Notes: generated by a model from the letters alone, not told the origin. DNA of 14,332 nucleotides from Pseudomonadota bacterium (GCA_022563655.1 JADFMW010000045.1:1-14332), one strand, 5' to 3'; shown: positions 8,030 to 14,332, numbered from the stretch's first letter. Made by a program: numbers and translations.

Positions 8030-8070
8030 ATCAATCTGTTATCTAAACTTATTCATTCATTGAGAGAGCA

Positions 8071-8985
8071 ATGGCGAAGATCACCGCGGCGGTGGTAAAG
8101 GAGCTGCGCGCCAAGACCGGCGCCGGCATGATGGACTGCAAGCGGGCCCTCGTCGCGACCGGGGCCGACATCGAGGCCGCGGTCGACTGGCTGCGCAAGC
8201 AGGGCGTCGCCGTCGCCACCAAGAAGGCCGGACGCGCCGCCAGCGACGGTCTGATCGGGGTCGCCGTCACGCAGCGCAAGGCGGCCATCGTCGAGATCAA
8301 CTCCGAGACCGACTTCGTCGCGCGCAGCGACGCCTTCCAGGAAACGGTCCGCGCTATCGCGACGGTGGCGCTCGACTCGGGGACCGATCTCGAGGCCCTC
8401 AAGTCAGAGGCCTACCCCGGCGCCGATGGCACGGTGGCCGACAGCCTTTTCCAGCTCGTGGCGAAGGTCGGCGAGAACATCCAGTTGCGGCGCGTCGCCG
8501 GGTTGACGGTCGAGCAGGGGGCTCTCGCGGCCTATGTCCACGGAGCGCTTGCGCCCGGCCTCGGGCGGATCGGCGTGCTCGTCGCGCTCGAGTCGGAAGG
8601 CGACGCCGGGACGCTCGCGGCCTTTGGCAAACGGGTCGCGATGCATGTCGCCGCCGCACGGCCCAGGGCGCTGACGAGAAACGACGTCTCCCCGGCGGCG
8701 CTGGAGCGCGAGCGCGCGGTGCTCGCCGAACAGACGCGCGCCTCGGGCAAGCCCGAGAACATCGTCGAGAAAATGATCGAGGGTCGGCTGCGCAAGTTCT
8801 ACGAGGAGGTCGTCCTGCTCGATCAGGTCTACGTGATCGACGGCAAGAGCAAGCTTTCCGAGGCCATCGAGGAGGCTGCCCGAGACATCGGCGCGCCGAT
8901 TCGAATTTCCGGCTTCGTTCGCTTCGCTCTCGGCGAGGCGGTCGGGACCGACGAGTCGGATGGCGCCGCCGCGGCCGACTCCTAG
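8071..8985 (+). CDS. tsf: Translation elongation factor Ts
   Basis: Nucleotide exchange factor that releases GDP from EF-Tu during translation. The N-terminal UBA-like region reads VKELRAKTGAGMMDCKRAL (about residues 9-27), and the EF-Tu contact motif TDFVAR begins at T80, followed by a dimerisation/core domain. Length of 304 residues is typical for alphaproteobacterial EF-Ts. The C-terminus ends in a short Ala/Asp-rich stretch. The ATG at 8071 follows a modest purine-rich GAGAGAG site and gives the canonical MAKITAAVVKELR start. The leader is unusually AT-rich and carries a candidate promoter. The 142-nt gap to pyrH holds a GC palindrome and no gene that I can support. Confidence 0.97.
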   Translation: MAKITAAVVKELRAKTGAGMMDCKRALVATGADIEAAVDWLRKQGVAVATKKAGRAASDGLIGVAVTQRKAAIVEINSETDFVARSDAFQETVRAIATVALDSGTDLEALKSEAYPGADGTVADSLFQLVAKVGENIQLRRVAGLTVEQGALAAYVHGALAPGLGRIGVLVALESEGDAGTLAAFGKRVAMHVAAARPRALTRNDVSPAALERERAVLAEQTRASGKPENIVEKMIEGRLRKFYEEVVLLDQVYVIDGKSKLSEAIEEAARDIGAPIRISGFVRFALGEAVGTDESDGAAAADS

Positions 8986-9005
8986 CTCGTCGGCCAGGCC
9001 GCCGC

Positions 9006-9019
9006 GCGGCGCGCGCCGC
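9006..9019. other. Perfect 14-bp GC palindrome after tsf
   Basis: GCGGCGCGCGCCGC is a perfect palindrome 21 nt after the tsf stop. It could act as an RNA stem at the tsf 3' end, but no T-run follows, so it is not a standard intrinsic terminator. The remaining gap up to 9127 has a weak TATTCT (9050-9055) as the only -10-like string. Confidence 0.25.
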
Positions 9020-9127
9020 AAACCGGGTGCGGAACGGCGGCTGATGTAGTATTCTCTATGCGCGCGCTGGCCGAGCGCCCGGCTGCGGGCGAAGGGGGTG
9101 CGCCGTGGGTCGTGTTGTGGGGAAAAC

Positions 9128-9865
9128 ATGCCGCCGATCGCCTTATACCGCCGTGTCTTGCTGAAGCTTTCCGGCGAGGCGTTGATGGGCGACCGGGGCT
9201 ATGGCCTCGACCCCGGCGCGGTCGAACGCATGGCCCGCGAGATTCTCGCCGTCCACGATATGTCGGTGCAGGTCTGCATCGTCGTTGGCGGCGGCAACAT
9301 GTTTCGCGGCGCCTCGGACTCGGCCCTCGGCATCGAGCGCGTCACCGCCGATCACATCGGCATGCTGGCCACGGTGATCAACGCGCTGGCGCTGCAAAGC
9401 GCGCTCGAATCGGTCGGCCTGCAAACGCGCGTACAGTCCGCCATCCCCATCGACACGGTATGCGAGCCCTACATCCGTCGCCGCGCCGAGCGCCACATCG
9501 AGAAGGGGCGCGTGGTGGTGTTCGCCGCCGGCACCGGCAGCCCGTTCTTCACCACCGACACGGCGGCGGCCCTGCGCGCCGTTGAGATGGGCTGCGACGC
9601 TATTCTCAAGGCGACGAAGGTGGACGGGGTGTATTCCGACGACCCCGTGCGCGTGTCCGATGCGATACATTACGAGCGGTTGTCGTACGTCGACGTGCTG
9701 TCGCGCGACCTCAAGGTCATGGACGCCGCGGCGGTCTCGCTCGCGCGCGAGAACGGCATTCCCATCGTGGTGTTCTCGATCCGCAAGGGCGGGGCCTTCG
9801 TCGACGTCGTCACCGGCCGCGGCAAATTTACGGTCATCGCCGCACCGGAAGCAAAAAGTGCATAA
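9128..9865 (+). CDS. pyrH: UMP kinase
   Basis: Phosphorylates UMP to UDP with ATP in the cytoplasm, in de novo pyrimidine nucleotide synthesis. It belongs to the amino acid kinase fold. VLLKLSGEAL with K13, GGGNMFRGA (from residue 54), TADHIGMLATVINALAL, GTGSPFFTTD (135-144) and the ATKVDGVYSDDP segment are all intact. Length (245 residues) is normal. I chose the ATG at 9128, preceded by a GGGGA run (9120-9124), because MPPIALYRRVLLKLSGEAL is the family N-terminus; a GTG at 9098 would add ten unrelated residues. frr starts 11 nt after the stop, so the two are co-transcribed as in most bacteria. Confidence 0.96.
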   Translation: MPPIALYRRVLLKLSGEALMGDRGYGLDPGAVERMAREILAVHDMSVQVCIVVGGGNMFRGASDSALGIERVTADHIGMLATVINALALQSALESVGLQTRVQSAIPIDTVCEPYIRRRAERHIEKGRVVVFAAGTGSPFFTTDTAAALRAVEMGCDAILKATKVDGVYSDDPVRVSDAIHYERLSYVDVLSRDLKVMDAAAVSLARENGIPIVVFSIRKGGAFVDVVTGRGKFTVIAAPEAKSA

Positions 9866-9870
9866 GGGAG
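9866..9870 (+). promoter_or_regulatory. Ribosome binding site deciding the GTG start of frr
   Basis: GGGAG lies directly after the pyrH TAA and 6 nt before the GTG at 9877. It is one of the best Shine-Dalgarno matches on the + strand here, and it supports a GTG rather than ATG start for frr. Confidence 0.6.
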
Positions 9871-9876
9871 CGAGAC

Positions 9877-10434
9877 GTGGCTGAGCCGGACATTGACGAT
9901 CTCAGCCGCCGCATGGACGGTGCGATCGAGGTGCTGCGCAAGGAGTTTGCCGGCCTGCGCACGGGGCGGGCCTCGCCGAGCCTGCTCGAACCGGTGACCG
10001 TCGAGGCTTACGGCACGCAGATGCCGATTAACCAGGTGGCGACGATCGCCGCGCCCGAGCCCCGGCTGCTCACCGTCCAGGTGTGGGACAAGTCGATGGT
10101 CCATTCCGCCGAGAAGGCGATCCGCGACGCCGGCCTCGGGCTCAACCCGATGTCGGAGGGTCAGCTCATTCGCGTTCCCATCCCCGAGCTCAACGAGGAG
10201 CGGCGGCAGGAGCTGAGCCGCATCGCCGCCAAGTACACCGAGCAGGCCAAGGTCGCGGTGCGGAACGTCCGCCGCGACGGCATGGACAGGCTCAAGCGGA
10301 TGGAAAAAGAGGGCGAGCTGTCGCAGGACGATCATCACATGTGGTCCGCCGAGATCCAGAAGATCACCGACGCTCACGTCGAAAAGGTCGAAGGCATGCT
10401 CACCCAGAAGCAGCAAGACATCATGCAGGTGTGA
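9877..10434 (+). CDS. frr: Ribosome recycling factor
   Basis: Splits post-termination ribosomes together with EF-G. At 185 residues it is exactly the family length. Conserved stretches include EFAGLRTGRASPSLLEPV near residues 24-41, YGTQMPINQVATI, LNPMSEGQLIRVPIPELNEERR, and the C-terminal helix ending in QQDIMQV. The start is GTG at 9877, supported by a GGGAG site 6 nt upstream and by the MAEPDIDDLSRRMDGAI N-terminus. It sits between pyrH (11-nt gap) and uppS (4-nt gap), an arrangement common across proteobacteria. Confidence 0.97.
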   Translation: MAEPDIDDLSRRMDGAIEVLRKEFAGLRTGRASPSLLEPVTVEAYGTQMPINQVATIAAPEPRLLTVQVWDKSMVHSAEKAIRDAGLGLNPMSEGQLIRVPIPELNEERRQELSRIAAKYTEQAKVAVRNVRRDGMDRLKRMEKEGELSQDDHHMWSAEIQKITDAHVEKVEGMLTQKQQDIMQV

Positions 10435-10438
10435 GCCG

Positions 10439-11173
10439 ATGGAGGCCGCCGCAGCGTTTGCATCCAAGCCGTCGCCGCCGCTTCACGTGGCGATCATCAT
10501 GGACGGCAATGGGCGCTGGGCCAAGGCGAGGGGCCTTAGGCGCATTGTCGGCCATCAGCAAGGCGCCGAGGCGGTGCGGCGGACCGTCAAGCACTGCCGC
10601 GAGCTCGGTGTCTCGTACCTGACCATCTATGCGTTCTCGTCGGAGAACTGGAAGCGGCCGCCCACCGAGGTCGACGACCTGATGGGCCTGATGCGGCTCT
10701 ATCTCCGGCGCGAGCTCGACGAGCTGGTCGACGCCGGCGTCCGCATGCGCTTCATCGGCGATCGCCACCGCTTGCCCGACGACATCATCGCCCTGGTCAA
10801 CCAAGCCGAGCAGCGGACCCGGACAAGCTCGGGCCTGACGCTGACGGTGGCGCTCAATTACGGGGGACGCCGCGAGATCGTCGAGGCGGCGCAACACCTC
10901 GCCAGGGACGCGGCGGCGGGTCTCCTGGACCCCGGCGACATCGACGAGAAAACCTTCGCCGACCGACTGGCGACCAACGGCCTGCCCGAGCCCGACCTGT
11001 TGATCCGCACCAGCGGCGAGCAGCGCATTAGCAACTTCTTGCTGTGGCAGTTGGCGTACACCGAGCTGGTCTTCATTCCGGCGATGTGGCCCGACTTCAC
11101 CAAGCAACACCTTGAAGACGCGATCAATGAATTCCACCGACGCGAACGTCGCTATGGCGCTTCCAGCGGGTGA
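10439..11173 (+). CDS. uppS: Isoprenyl transferase (undecaprenyl diphosphate synthase)
   Basis: Cis-prenyltransferase that condenses isopentenyl diphosphate onto farnesyl diphosphate to make the C55 carrier lipid for peptidoglycan and other envelope glycans. The catalytic motif IIMDGNGRWA holds the active-site Asp (D22). Also present are GHQQGAEAVR, LTIYAFSSENWKRP, LNYGGRREI and the C-terminal IRTSGEQRISNFLLWQ, which contributes to substrate binding and the dimer interface. Length of 244 residues is typical. The ATG at 10439 is 4 nt after the frr stop. The 3' end overlaps the cdsA start. The product needs isoprenoid precursors made through dxr, which lies downstream in the same run. Confidence 0.96.
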   Translation: MEAAAAFASKPSPPLHVAIIMDGNGRWAKARGLRRIVGHQQGAEAVRRTVKHCRELGVSYLTIYAFSSENWKRPPTEVDDLMGLMRLYLRRELDELVDAGVRMRFIGDRHRLPDDIIALVNQAEQRTRTSSGLTLTVALNYGGRREIVEAAQHLARDAAAGLLDPGDIDEKTFADRLATNGLPEPDLLIRTSGEQRISNFLLWQLAYTELVFIPAMWPDFTKQHLEDAINEFHRRERRYGASSG

Positions 11174-11867
11174 TGCCGCGAGCGGCGGCCTGGGGCCGCG
11201 CATCGTTTCGGGGCTGGTGCTGGCCACGCTGGCGCTGGCGCTCGCATATCTGGGCGGCGTCGCCTTCAACCTGCTGCTGCTGGCGGCGGCCGGCCTGATG
11301 GCATACGAATGGCGCCGGCTGTGCGACGGCGGCGCGCCGTCGGCGCGCACCCGCCTGCAGTGGTCGGCGATTGGACTCGTCTACATCGCGGTGCCCTGCA
11401 TCGCCATCATCTGGCTCCGCGCGGCGTTCGGATGGCAAACCATATTCTGGCTGTTCGCCGTGGTTTGGGCGACCGATATCGGCGCCTATTTCGCCGGTCT
11501 GAGGCTCGGCGGCCCCAGGCTCGCCCCGCGCATAAGCCCCCATAAGACGTGGTCGGGTCTCGCCGGCGGCGTCGTCTGCGCGGCGGCGGTCGGGGCCGCG
11601 ACGGCGGTGCTCCTCGGCTTGCCTCACCTGCCGCGCCTGGCCTTTCTGAGCGCTCTGGCCTTTCTGAGCGCCCTGCTGGCGCTCGTCGCGCAGGCCGGCG
11701 ACCTGTGGGAATCCATGGTCAAGCGGCGCTTCCACGCCAAGGACACCGGCACCCTGATACCCGGACACGGCGGATTGCTCGACCGCCTCGATGGGCTGAT
11801 GGCGGCGGCGCCGGCGGTGGCCGCCGCCACGCTCATCGGCGGCGAGAGTGTGCTGGCATGGCGGTGA
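11127..11867 (+). CDS. cdsA: Phosphatidate cytidylyltransferase (CDP-diacylglycerol synthase)
   Basis: Integral inner-membrane enzyme that makes CDP-diacylglycerol from phosphatidic acid and CTP for phospholipid synthesis. The protein is mostly hydrophobic, with several membrane segments starting at about residue 21. The family signature lies at residues 196-222: S-x-x-K-R-R followed by KDTGTLIPGHGGLLDRLD with the conserved acidic and His/Gly residues. At 246 residues it is slightly short for the family. The start is uncertain. I chose the ATG at 11127 (47-nt overlap with uppS), but ATG 11154 (MALPAGDAASGG, 20-nt overlap) is equally possible, and TTG 11112 is less likely. A perfect in-frame 18-bp duplication sits in one membrane helix. 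dxr overlaps the 3' end by 10 nt. Confidence 0.94.
   Translation: MNSTDANVAMALPAGDAASGGLGPRIVSGLVLATLALALAYLGGVAFNLLLLAAAGLMAYEWRRLCDGGAPSARTRLQWSAIGLVYIAVPCIAIIWLRAAFGWQTIFWLFAVVWATDIGAYFAGLRLGGPRLAPRISPHKTWSGLAGGVVCAAAVGAATAVLLGLPHLPRLAFLSALAFLSALLALVAQAGDLWESMVKRRFHAKDTGTLIPGHGGLLDRLDGLMAAAPAVAAATLIGGESVLAWR
11637..11672 (+). repeat. 18-bp in-frame tandem duplication within cdsA
   Basis: CTGGCCTTTCTGAGCGCT (11637-11654) is followed at once by CTGGCCTTTCTGAGCGCC (11655-11672), identical at 17 of 18 positions. It encodes LAFLSA twice in a predicted membrane helix. The near-identity suggests a recent slippage duplication. Confidence 0.85.
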
Positions 11868-13045
11868 CCGCACGCAAGCCAGCGCGCCGGCCGCGGCGCG
11901 TCACCATCCTCGGTTCGACCGGCTCGGTCGGACGCAACACCCTCGATCTCATCGAGCGTCACCGTCCCGCCTACGAGGTCGAGGCGTTGACCGCATACAG
12001 CAACGTCGAGCTCCTGGCCGAGCAGGCACGGCGCCTGTGCCCGCGCTTGGCGGTGATCGGCGATGACAGCCTATACGCCGAGCTCAAGGAGGCGCTGGCG
12101 GGCACCGGCGTCGAGACCGCCGCCGGCGCCGACGGGCTCACCGAGGCGGCCGAGCGCCCGTCGGATTGGGTCATGGCGGCGATCGTCGGCGCCGCCGGGC
12201 TCGCACCGACGCTGACGGCGGTGCGCCGGGGGACGATTGTCGCGCTCGCCAACAAGGAAGCGCTGGTCTGCGCCGGCGCGATCATGATGGCCGAGGTGAA
12301 GGCTCACGGCGCGACGCTCTTGCCCGTCGATTCCGAGCACAACGCGATATTCCAGGTGTTCGACTTCAAGCGCCGGGAATCGATCGAGCGCATCATTCTC
12401 ACCGCTTCGGGCGGGCCGTTCCGCGAGCTCGACCTCGAGGCCATGGCCGACGTTACTCCGGAGCAGGCGGTGGCCCACCCCAACTGGAAGATGGGGGCGA
12501 AGATATCGGTCGATTCGGCGACGTTGATGAACAAGGGCCTCGAGCTAATCGAGGCCCATCATTTGTTCGCGCTGCCCAGCGAGCGGATCGACGTGGTGAT
12601 TCACCCGCAGTCGGTGGTGCATAGCTTGGTGACGCATGTCGATGGCTCGGTGCTGGCGCAGCTCGGCTCGCCCGACATGCGCACACCGATCGCCTATGCG
12701 CTCGGCTGGCCGGACCGGATCGCCGCGCCGGTCGAGCGGCTCGACTTGGCGGCTGTTGCCAAGCTGACCTTCGAGGCGCCCGACGAGAGCCGCTTTCCGG
12801 CGCTCCCACTTGCCCGTCACGCCTTGCAAAGCGGCGACGGCGCCCCTACAATCCTCAGCGCGGCCAACGAGGTCGCCGTCCACGGATTCCTCGCTCGCAA
12901 GATTGGGTTCCTGGACATCGTACGCATCGTAGAGCGTACTCTGGAGCGGGTGCCGCAGGCTCCGCTTGAGAGTTTGGAGGACGTGCGTGCAATCGATTCA
13001 ACGGCCCGCGATGTCGCGACGAGCATGGTCAAGGGCACGGCATGA
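11858..13045 (+). CDS. dxr: 1-deoxy-D-xylulose 5-phosphate reductoisomerase
   Basis: Converts DXP to 2-C-methyl-D-erythritol 4-phosphate with NADPH, the committed step of the MEP isoprenoid pathway. The nucleotide-binding loop GSTGSVG is at residues 19-25, with Val where Ile is more common. The metal-site motif PVDSEH spans 156-161 (D158 and E160), and NKGLELIEAHHLF supplies E229 and E232. LTASGGPFRE, PQSVVHSLV and DMRTPIAYAL are also intact. The 395-residue length is normal. The ATG at 11858 overlaps the cdsA stop by 10 nt and gives a basic N-terminus (about residues 5-14) before the Rossmann fold; the frame is open further upstream, but only as a shadow of cdsA. rseP starts 28 nt after the stop. 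Confidence 0.97.
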   Translation: MAVTARKPARRPRRVTILGSTGSVGRNTLDLIERHRPAYEVEALTAYSNVELLAEQARRLCPRLAVIGDDSLYAELKEALAGTGVETAAGADGLTEAAERPSDWVMAAIVGAAGLAPTLTAVRRGTIVALANKEALVCAGAIMMAEVKAHGATLLPVDSEHNAIFQVFDFKRRESIERIILTASGGPFRELDLEAMADVTPEQAVAHPNWKMGAKISVDSATLMNKGLELIEAHHLFALPSERIDVVIHPQSVVHSLVTHVDGSVLAQLGSPDMRTPIAYALGWPDRIAAPVERLDLAAVAKLTFEAPDESRFPALPLARHALQSGDGAPTILSAANEVAVHGFLARKIGFLDIVRIVERTLERVPQAPLESLEDVRAIDSTARDVATSMVKGTA

Positions 13046-13189
13046 CCGGATGTAAGAGCTTGATTGGTGAGACATGGACTTTCTGAGCGTCCTTTGGGCC
13101 AACGACTTCGCGCGCGCGAGCGTATCCTTCATCTTCATCCTCGGCGTGATCGTGTTCGTGCACGAGTTGGGGCACTACGTCGTCGCTCG

Positions 13190-13282
13190 TTACAACGACG
13201 TGCGGGTGGAGGTCTTCTCGATCGGCTTCGGACGAGACGGACGCCCGCCCTCTATTGCCAGTGGCGCTTGCTCTAGACTCAT
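13190..13282 (-). pseudogene. 5' fragment of a DegT/DnrJ/EryC1/StrS-type aminotransferase gene
   Basis: On the minus strand an ATG at 13282-13280 opens a 30-codon frame beginning MSLEQAPLAIEGGRPSRP. The pattern LAIEGGRPxRxKP is the usual N-terminus of DegT/DnrJ/EryC1/StrS PLP-dependent sugar aminotransferases (commonly LAINGGxPVRTxP). It is preceded by a strong purine-rich ribosome binding site, GAAGAGGAAGGG (13300-13289). After about 20 codons the frame runs through antisense rseP and stops at TAA (13192-13190), so the catalytic domain with the PLP lysine is missing. It lies 92 nt after the glycosyltransferase stop on the same strand, as the next gene of an operon would. The fragment is too short for certainty; the family call rests on the N-terminal pattern, the ribosome binding site and the context. 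Confidence 0.5.
13220..13240. other. Junction between core genome and accessory locus
   Basis: The last RseP-like codons (I50-R54) end at 13235. On the opposite strand the last aminotransferase-like codons end at about 13223-13235. Two reading frames on opposite strands therefore lose homology within the same ~20 bp. GC content falls from about 70% (12781-12840) to 42% (13261-13320), then settles near 57-60% further right. No transposase, target-site duplication or tRNA is visible at the joint. Confidence 0.7.
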
Positions 13283-13288
13283 TTTTAA

Positions 13289-13300
13289 CCCTTCCTCTTC
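13289..13300 (-). promoter_or_regulatory. Ribosome binding site of the aminotransferase fragment
   Basis: The minus strand reads GAAGAGGAAGGG, then TTAAAA and the ATG at 13282. This is the strongest Shine-Dalgarno-like sequence in the right-hand part, and it supports a real translation start for a frame that is otherwise very short. Confidence 0.5.
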
Positions 13301-13355
13301 GAGTATTAGCAAGTCTTTTTCTTGTGTGCGGCCTGTGGGGTGGCTTGGAGAAGTT

Positions 13356-13400
13356 TGGCAGCATTAGCCTGCCATCAACGAGGCGTCAGAAGCTGATGGC
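13356..13400 (-). other. Two overlapping, mutually exclusive hairpins at the 3' end of the minus-strand gene
   Basis: GCCATCA (13371-13377) pairs with TGATGGC (13394-13400). TGGCAG (13356-13361) pairs with CTGCCA (13369-13374) around a 7-nt loop. Both pairings are perfect and share bases 13371-13374, so only one can form at a time. The first spans the stop codon of the glycosyltransferase. No T-run follows on either strand, so this is not a standard terminator. It could modulate read-through into the aminotransferase, or be chance. Confidence 0.3.
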
Positions 13401-14332
13401 AACCACCGTCCACTTCGATCTCACGAACTATGTGCTGTGCCACCTTCATGCTTCCGTCCCACGATAGAATTCGCCGCCTGAGGGGCGCGGTTTCTTGTTC
13501 TGCAATCTCCGGCAAGATCAAATCTTGAAAGGCCTGGGAGATTCCATCCACGCCCTTGTCAAGCTGCTCCTGCAAGAGACGGCTAACTTCCAGCACGCCT
13601 TCTTCTTCGGTCAGCAACGGATCGCAAAGCCTCTCGGAAGTGAAGGTCCCTGGCCAAAGGACGCTGTTGAGACCCAGCGAGCGGTAGTGGTTCACAATCC
13701 GGAACTGGCTGTAGTTCTGCGGCAACAGGAAGCGCAATGGCACGTTGAGAGCCAGCGCCTCGAGTGTCGCAGTGAGGCCTGGGCTTGTTAGAAGGAATTC
13801 GCAGCGGCGCAGCTCCAGGAGAAATTGCCTCCGTGGGATAAACCGCCGTTCCACCGGAAAGGACAGTCCTGTCCAGTCGACCGACCGGGCTGCTTCCAGC
13901 AGTTCTCCGTTGCCGCACACGACGACACGGCTGATCGGGCGTAGCCCCTGCTTGTCGATCAGCCGCAAAGCGGTAGCCAGGCCCGCCAGCATTTTCGTGA
14001 CGTAGCTTTCGTAGTATCGAGGCGGGAGAATCGGGTTCCGGCAGCCGGCCAAGTTCACCAAGAGATAGCCACTTTGGCTTTCCCACTGCGCCCGCGGAGG
14101 GCCGATGGCAGGCGAGAGGATGGGAGGCACGAGAACGCTGTTCCCAGGGAACGCGGCGTCTGAAGTGTTGGCGGCCAGGAGGTAGTCCTGCACAAAGTAG
14201 GTTCGGGCCAAGGCGACGGTGTCCGGGATTGATGGCCACATCCATGCAAGACTGTCCAGAAAGAAATGCGGCGGCATCTGCCGGGACCATCTTGATAGAA
14301 CCTCGAAATTGAGAGCGTTCACCAAGGCGTGG
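13375..14332 (-). CDS. GT-B-like glycosyltransferase, possibly cytosylglucuronate synthase-like; 5' end outside window
   Basis: The frame is open to the right edge (visible residues begin HALVNALNFEVL), so the TTG at 14325 is probably internal and the start lies outside. About 318 residues are visible. Recognisable stretches include FFLDSLAWMW and FVQDYLLAAN in the N-terminal part, LVNLAGCRNP mid-way, and in the C-terminal domain TSPGLTATLEALALNVPLRF followed by LLPQNYSQF. The SPGLTATLEA and PQNYSQ pair resembles the nucleotide-sugar-binding half of GT-B enzymes (GT28/MGT type), and the full set recalls hydroxymethylcytosylglucuronate/cytosylglucuronate synthases (BlsD/MilC) from memory. A more generic glycosyltransferase is the alternative. 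An aminotransferase start lies 92 nt downstream on the same strand, which fits a sugar-modifying operon. GC (about 57-60%) is clearly lower than in the core genes to the left. Confidence 0.5.
   Translation of the reverse strand, partial: HALVNALNFEVLSRWSRQMPPHFFLDSLAWMWPSIPDTVALARTYFVQDYLLAANTSDAAFPGNSVLVPPILSPAIGPPRAQWESQSGYLLVNLAGCRNPILPPRYYESYVTKMLAGLATALRLIDKQGLRPISRVVVCGNGELLEAARSVDWTGLSFPVERRFIPRRQFLLELRRCEFLLTSPGLTATLEALALNVPLRFLLPQNYSQFRIVNHYRSLGLNSVLWPGTFTSERLCDPLLTEEEGVLEVSRLLQEQLDKGVDGISQAFQDLILPEIAEQETAPLRRRILSWDGSMKVAQHIVREIEVDGGCHQLLTPR

Larger units (their letters stand above)
13074..13367 (+). pseudogene. rseP: Truncated site-2 protease RseP (5' part only)
   Basis: RseP is an inner-membrane zinc metalloprotease that cleaves anti-sigma factors and remnant signal peptides. 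Only the start is here. MDFLSVLWAN is the usual N-terminus, a membrane segment at about residues 18-35 contains the HELGH zinc motif (30-34), and VARYNDVRVEVFSIGFG follows. After about residue 54 (base 13235) the similarity stops, and the frame runs through unrelated, AT-richer sequence to a TAG at 13365-13367. A full RseP is several times longer, with PDZ domains and a second C-terminal catalytic motif, all missing. The position 28 nt after dxr is normal for alphaproteobacteria, where bamA and lpx genes usually come next. A GGTGAG site precedes the ATG. The cut may be a real rearrangement or an assembly joint. Confidence 0.85.

Noticed and set aside
13200..13400. Insertion sequence or prophage end at the rseP break
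   Set aside because: No transposase or integrase frame, terminal inverted repeat, target duplication or tRNA attachment site is visible in the window.
13255..13467. Hydrophobic + strand frame right after the RseP break, resembling a membrane segment
   Set aside because: It is antisense to the aminotransferase start, its ribosome binding site and the 3' end of the glycosyltransferase, which are better supported. No + strand start signal precedes it.
13583..14290. Second minus-strand frame of 235 codons in the glycosyltransferase region
   Set aside because: It overlaps the better frame along its whole length and lacks the SPGLTATLEA and PQNYSQ motifs.

Overview
The first ~13.2 kb is a compact, high-GC (about 67-70% in lines counted by hand) housekeeping block with every gene on the + strand. 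The gene order and protein types point to an alphaproteobacterium, probably close to Rhodospirillales. The order is proS (5' end cut by the window edge), a LolC/E-type permease, lolD, dnaE, rpsB, tsf, pyrH, frr, uppS, cdsA, dxr and the 5' end of rseP. The short ProRS without the large editing insertion and the long Lys/Ala/acid-rich tail on ribosomal protein S2 also fit this group.

Layout: 1-3173 is a tight proS-lolE-lolD run (7-nt gap, then 8-nt overlap), joining proline-tRNA charging with lipoprotein export. The 155-nt gap 3174-3328 before dnaE holds three 11-bp direct repeats, a perfect DnaA box, further DnaA-like boxes and a 20-bp imperfect palindrome, so replication-linked control of the polymerase gene is possible. 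dnaE fills 3329-6799. The region 6800-6992 carries a candidate promoter and a GC hairpin leading into rpsB. An AT-rich island (22% GC over 50 nt) with an extended -10 lies between rpsB and tsf. The run pyrH-frr-uppS-cdsA-dxr-rseP' is tightly packed with short gaps or overlaps. It covers UMP phosphorylation, ribosome recycling, undecaprenyl-PP synthesis, CDP-diacylglycerol synthesis, the first committed MEP-pathway step, and the start of the site-2 protease gene. Dxr feeds isoprenoid precursors to UppS.

At about 13220-13240 the housekeeping block stops abruptly. RseP homology ends after about 54 residues, just past the HELGH motif. On the opposite strand, a well-formed ribosome binding site and start codon open a short reading frame whose N-terminus resembles DegT/DnrJ/EryC1/StrS sugar aminotransferases. 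That frame is lost at the same point. To the right, in lower-GC DNA (about 57-60% where counted), a minus-strand gene running off the window encodes a GT-B-like glycosyltransferase resembling cytosylglucuronate synthases. So two broken genes meet head to head: rseP of the core genome and the aminotransferase of an accessory sugar/nucleoside-type locus. This is either a real rearrangement or insertion boundary, or a chimeric assembly joint. The sequence alone cannot decide. It is the most notable feature of the window.
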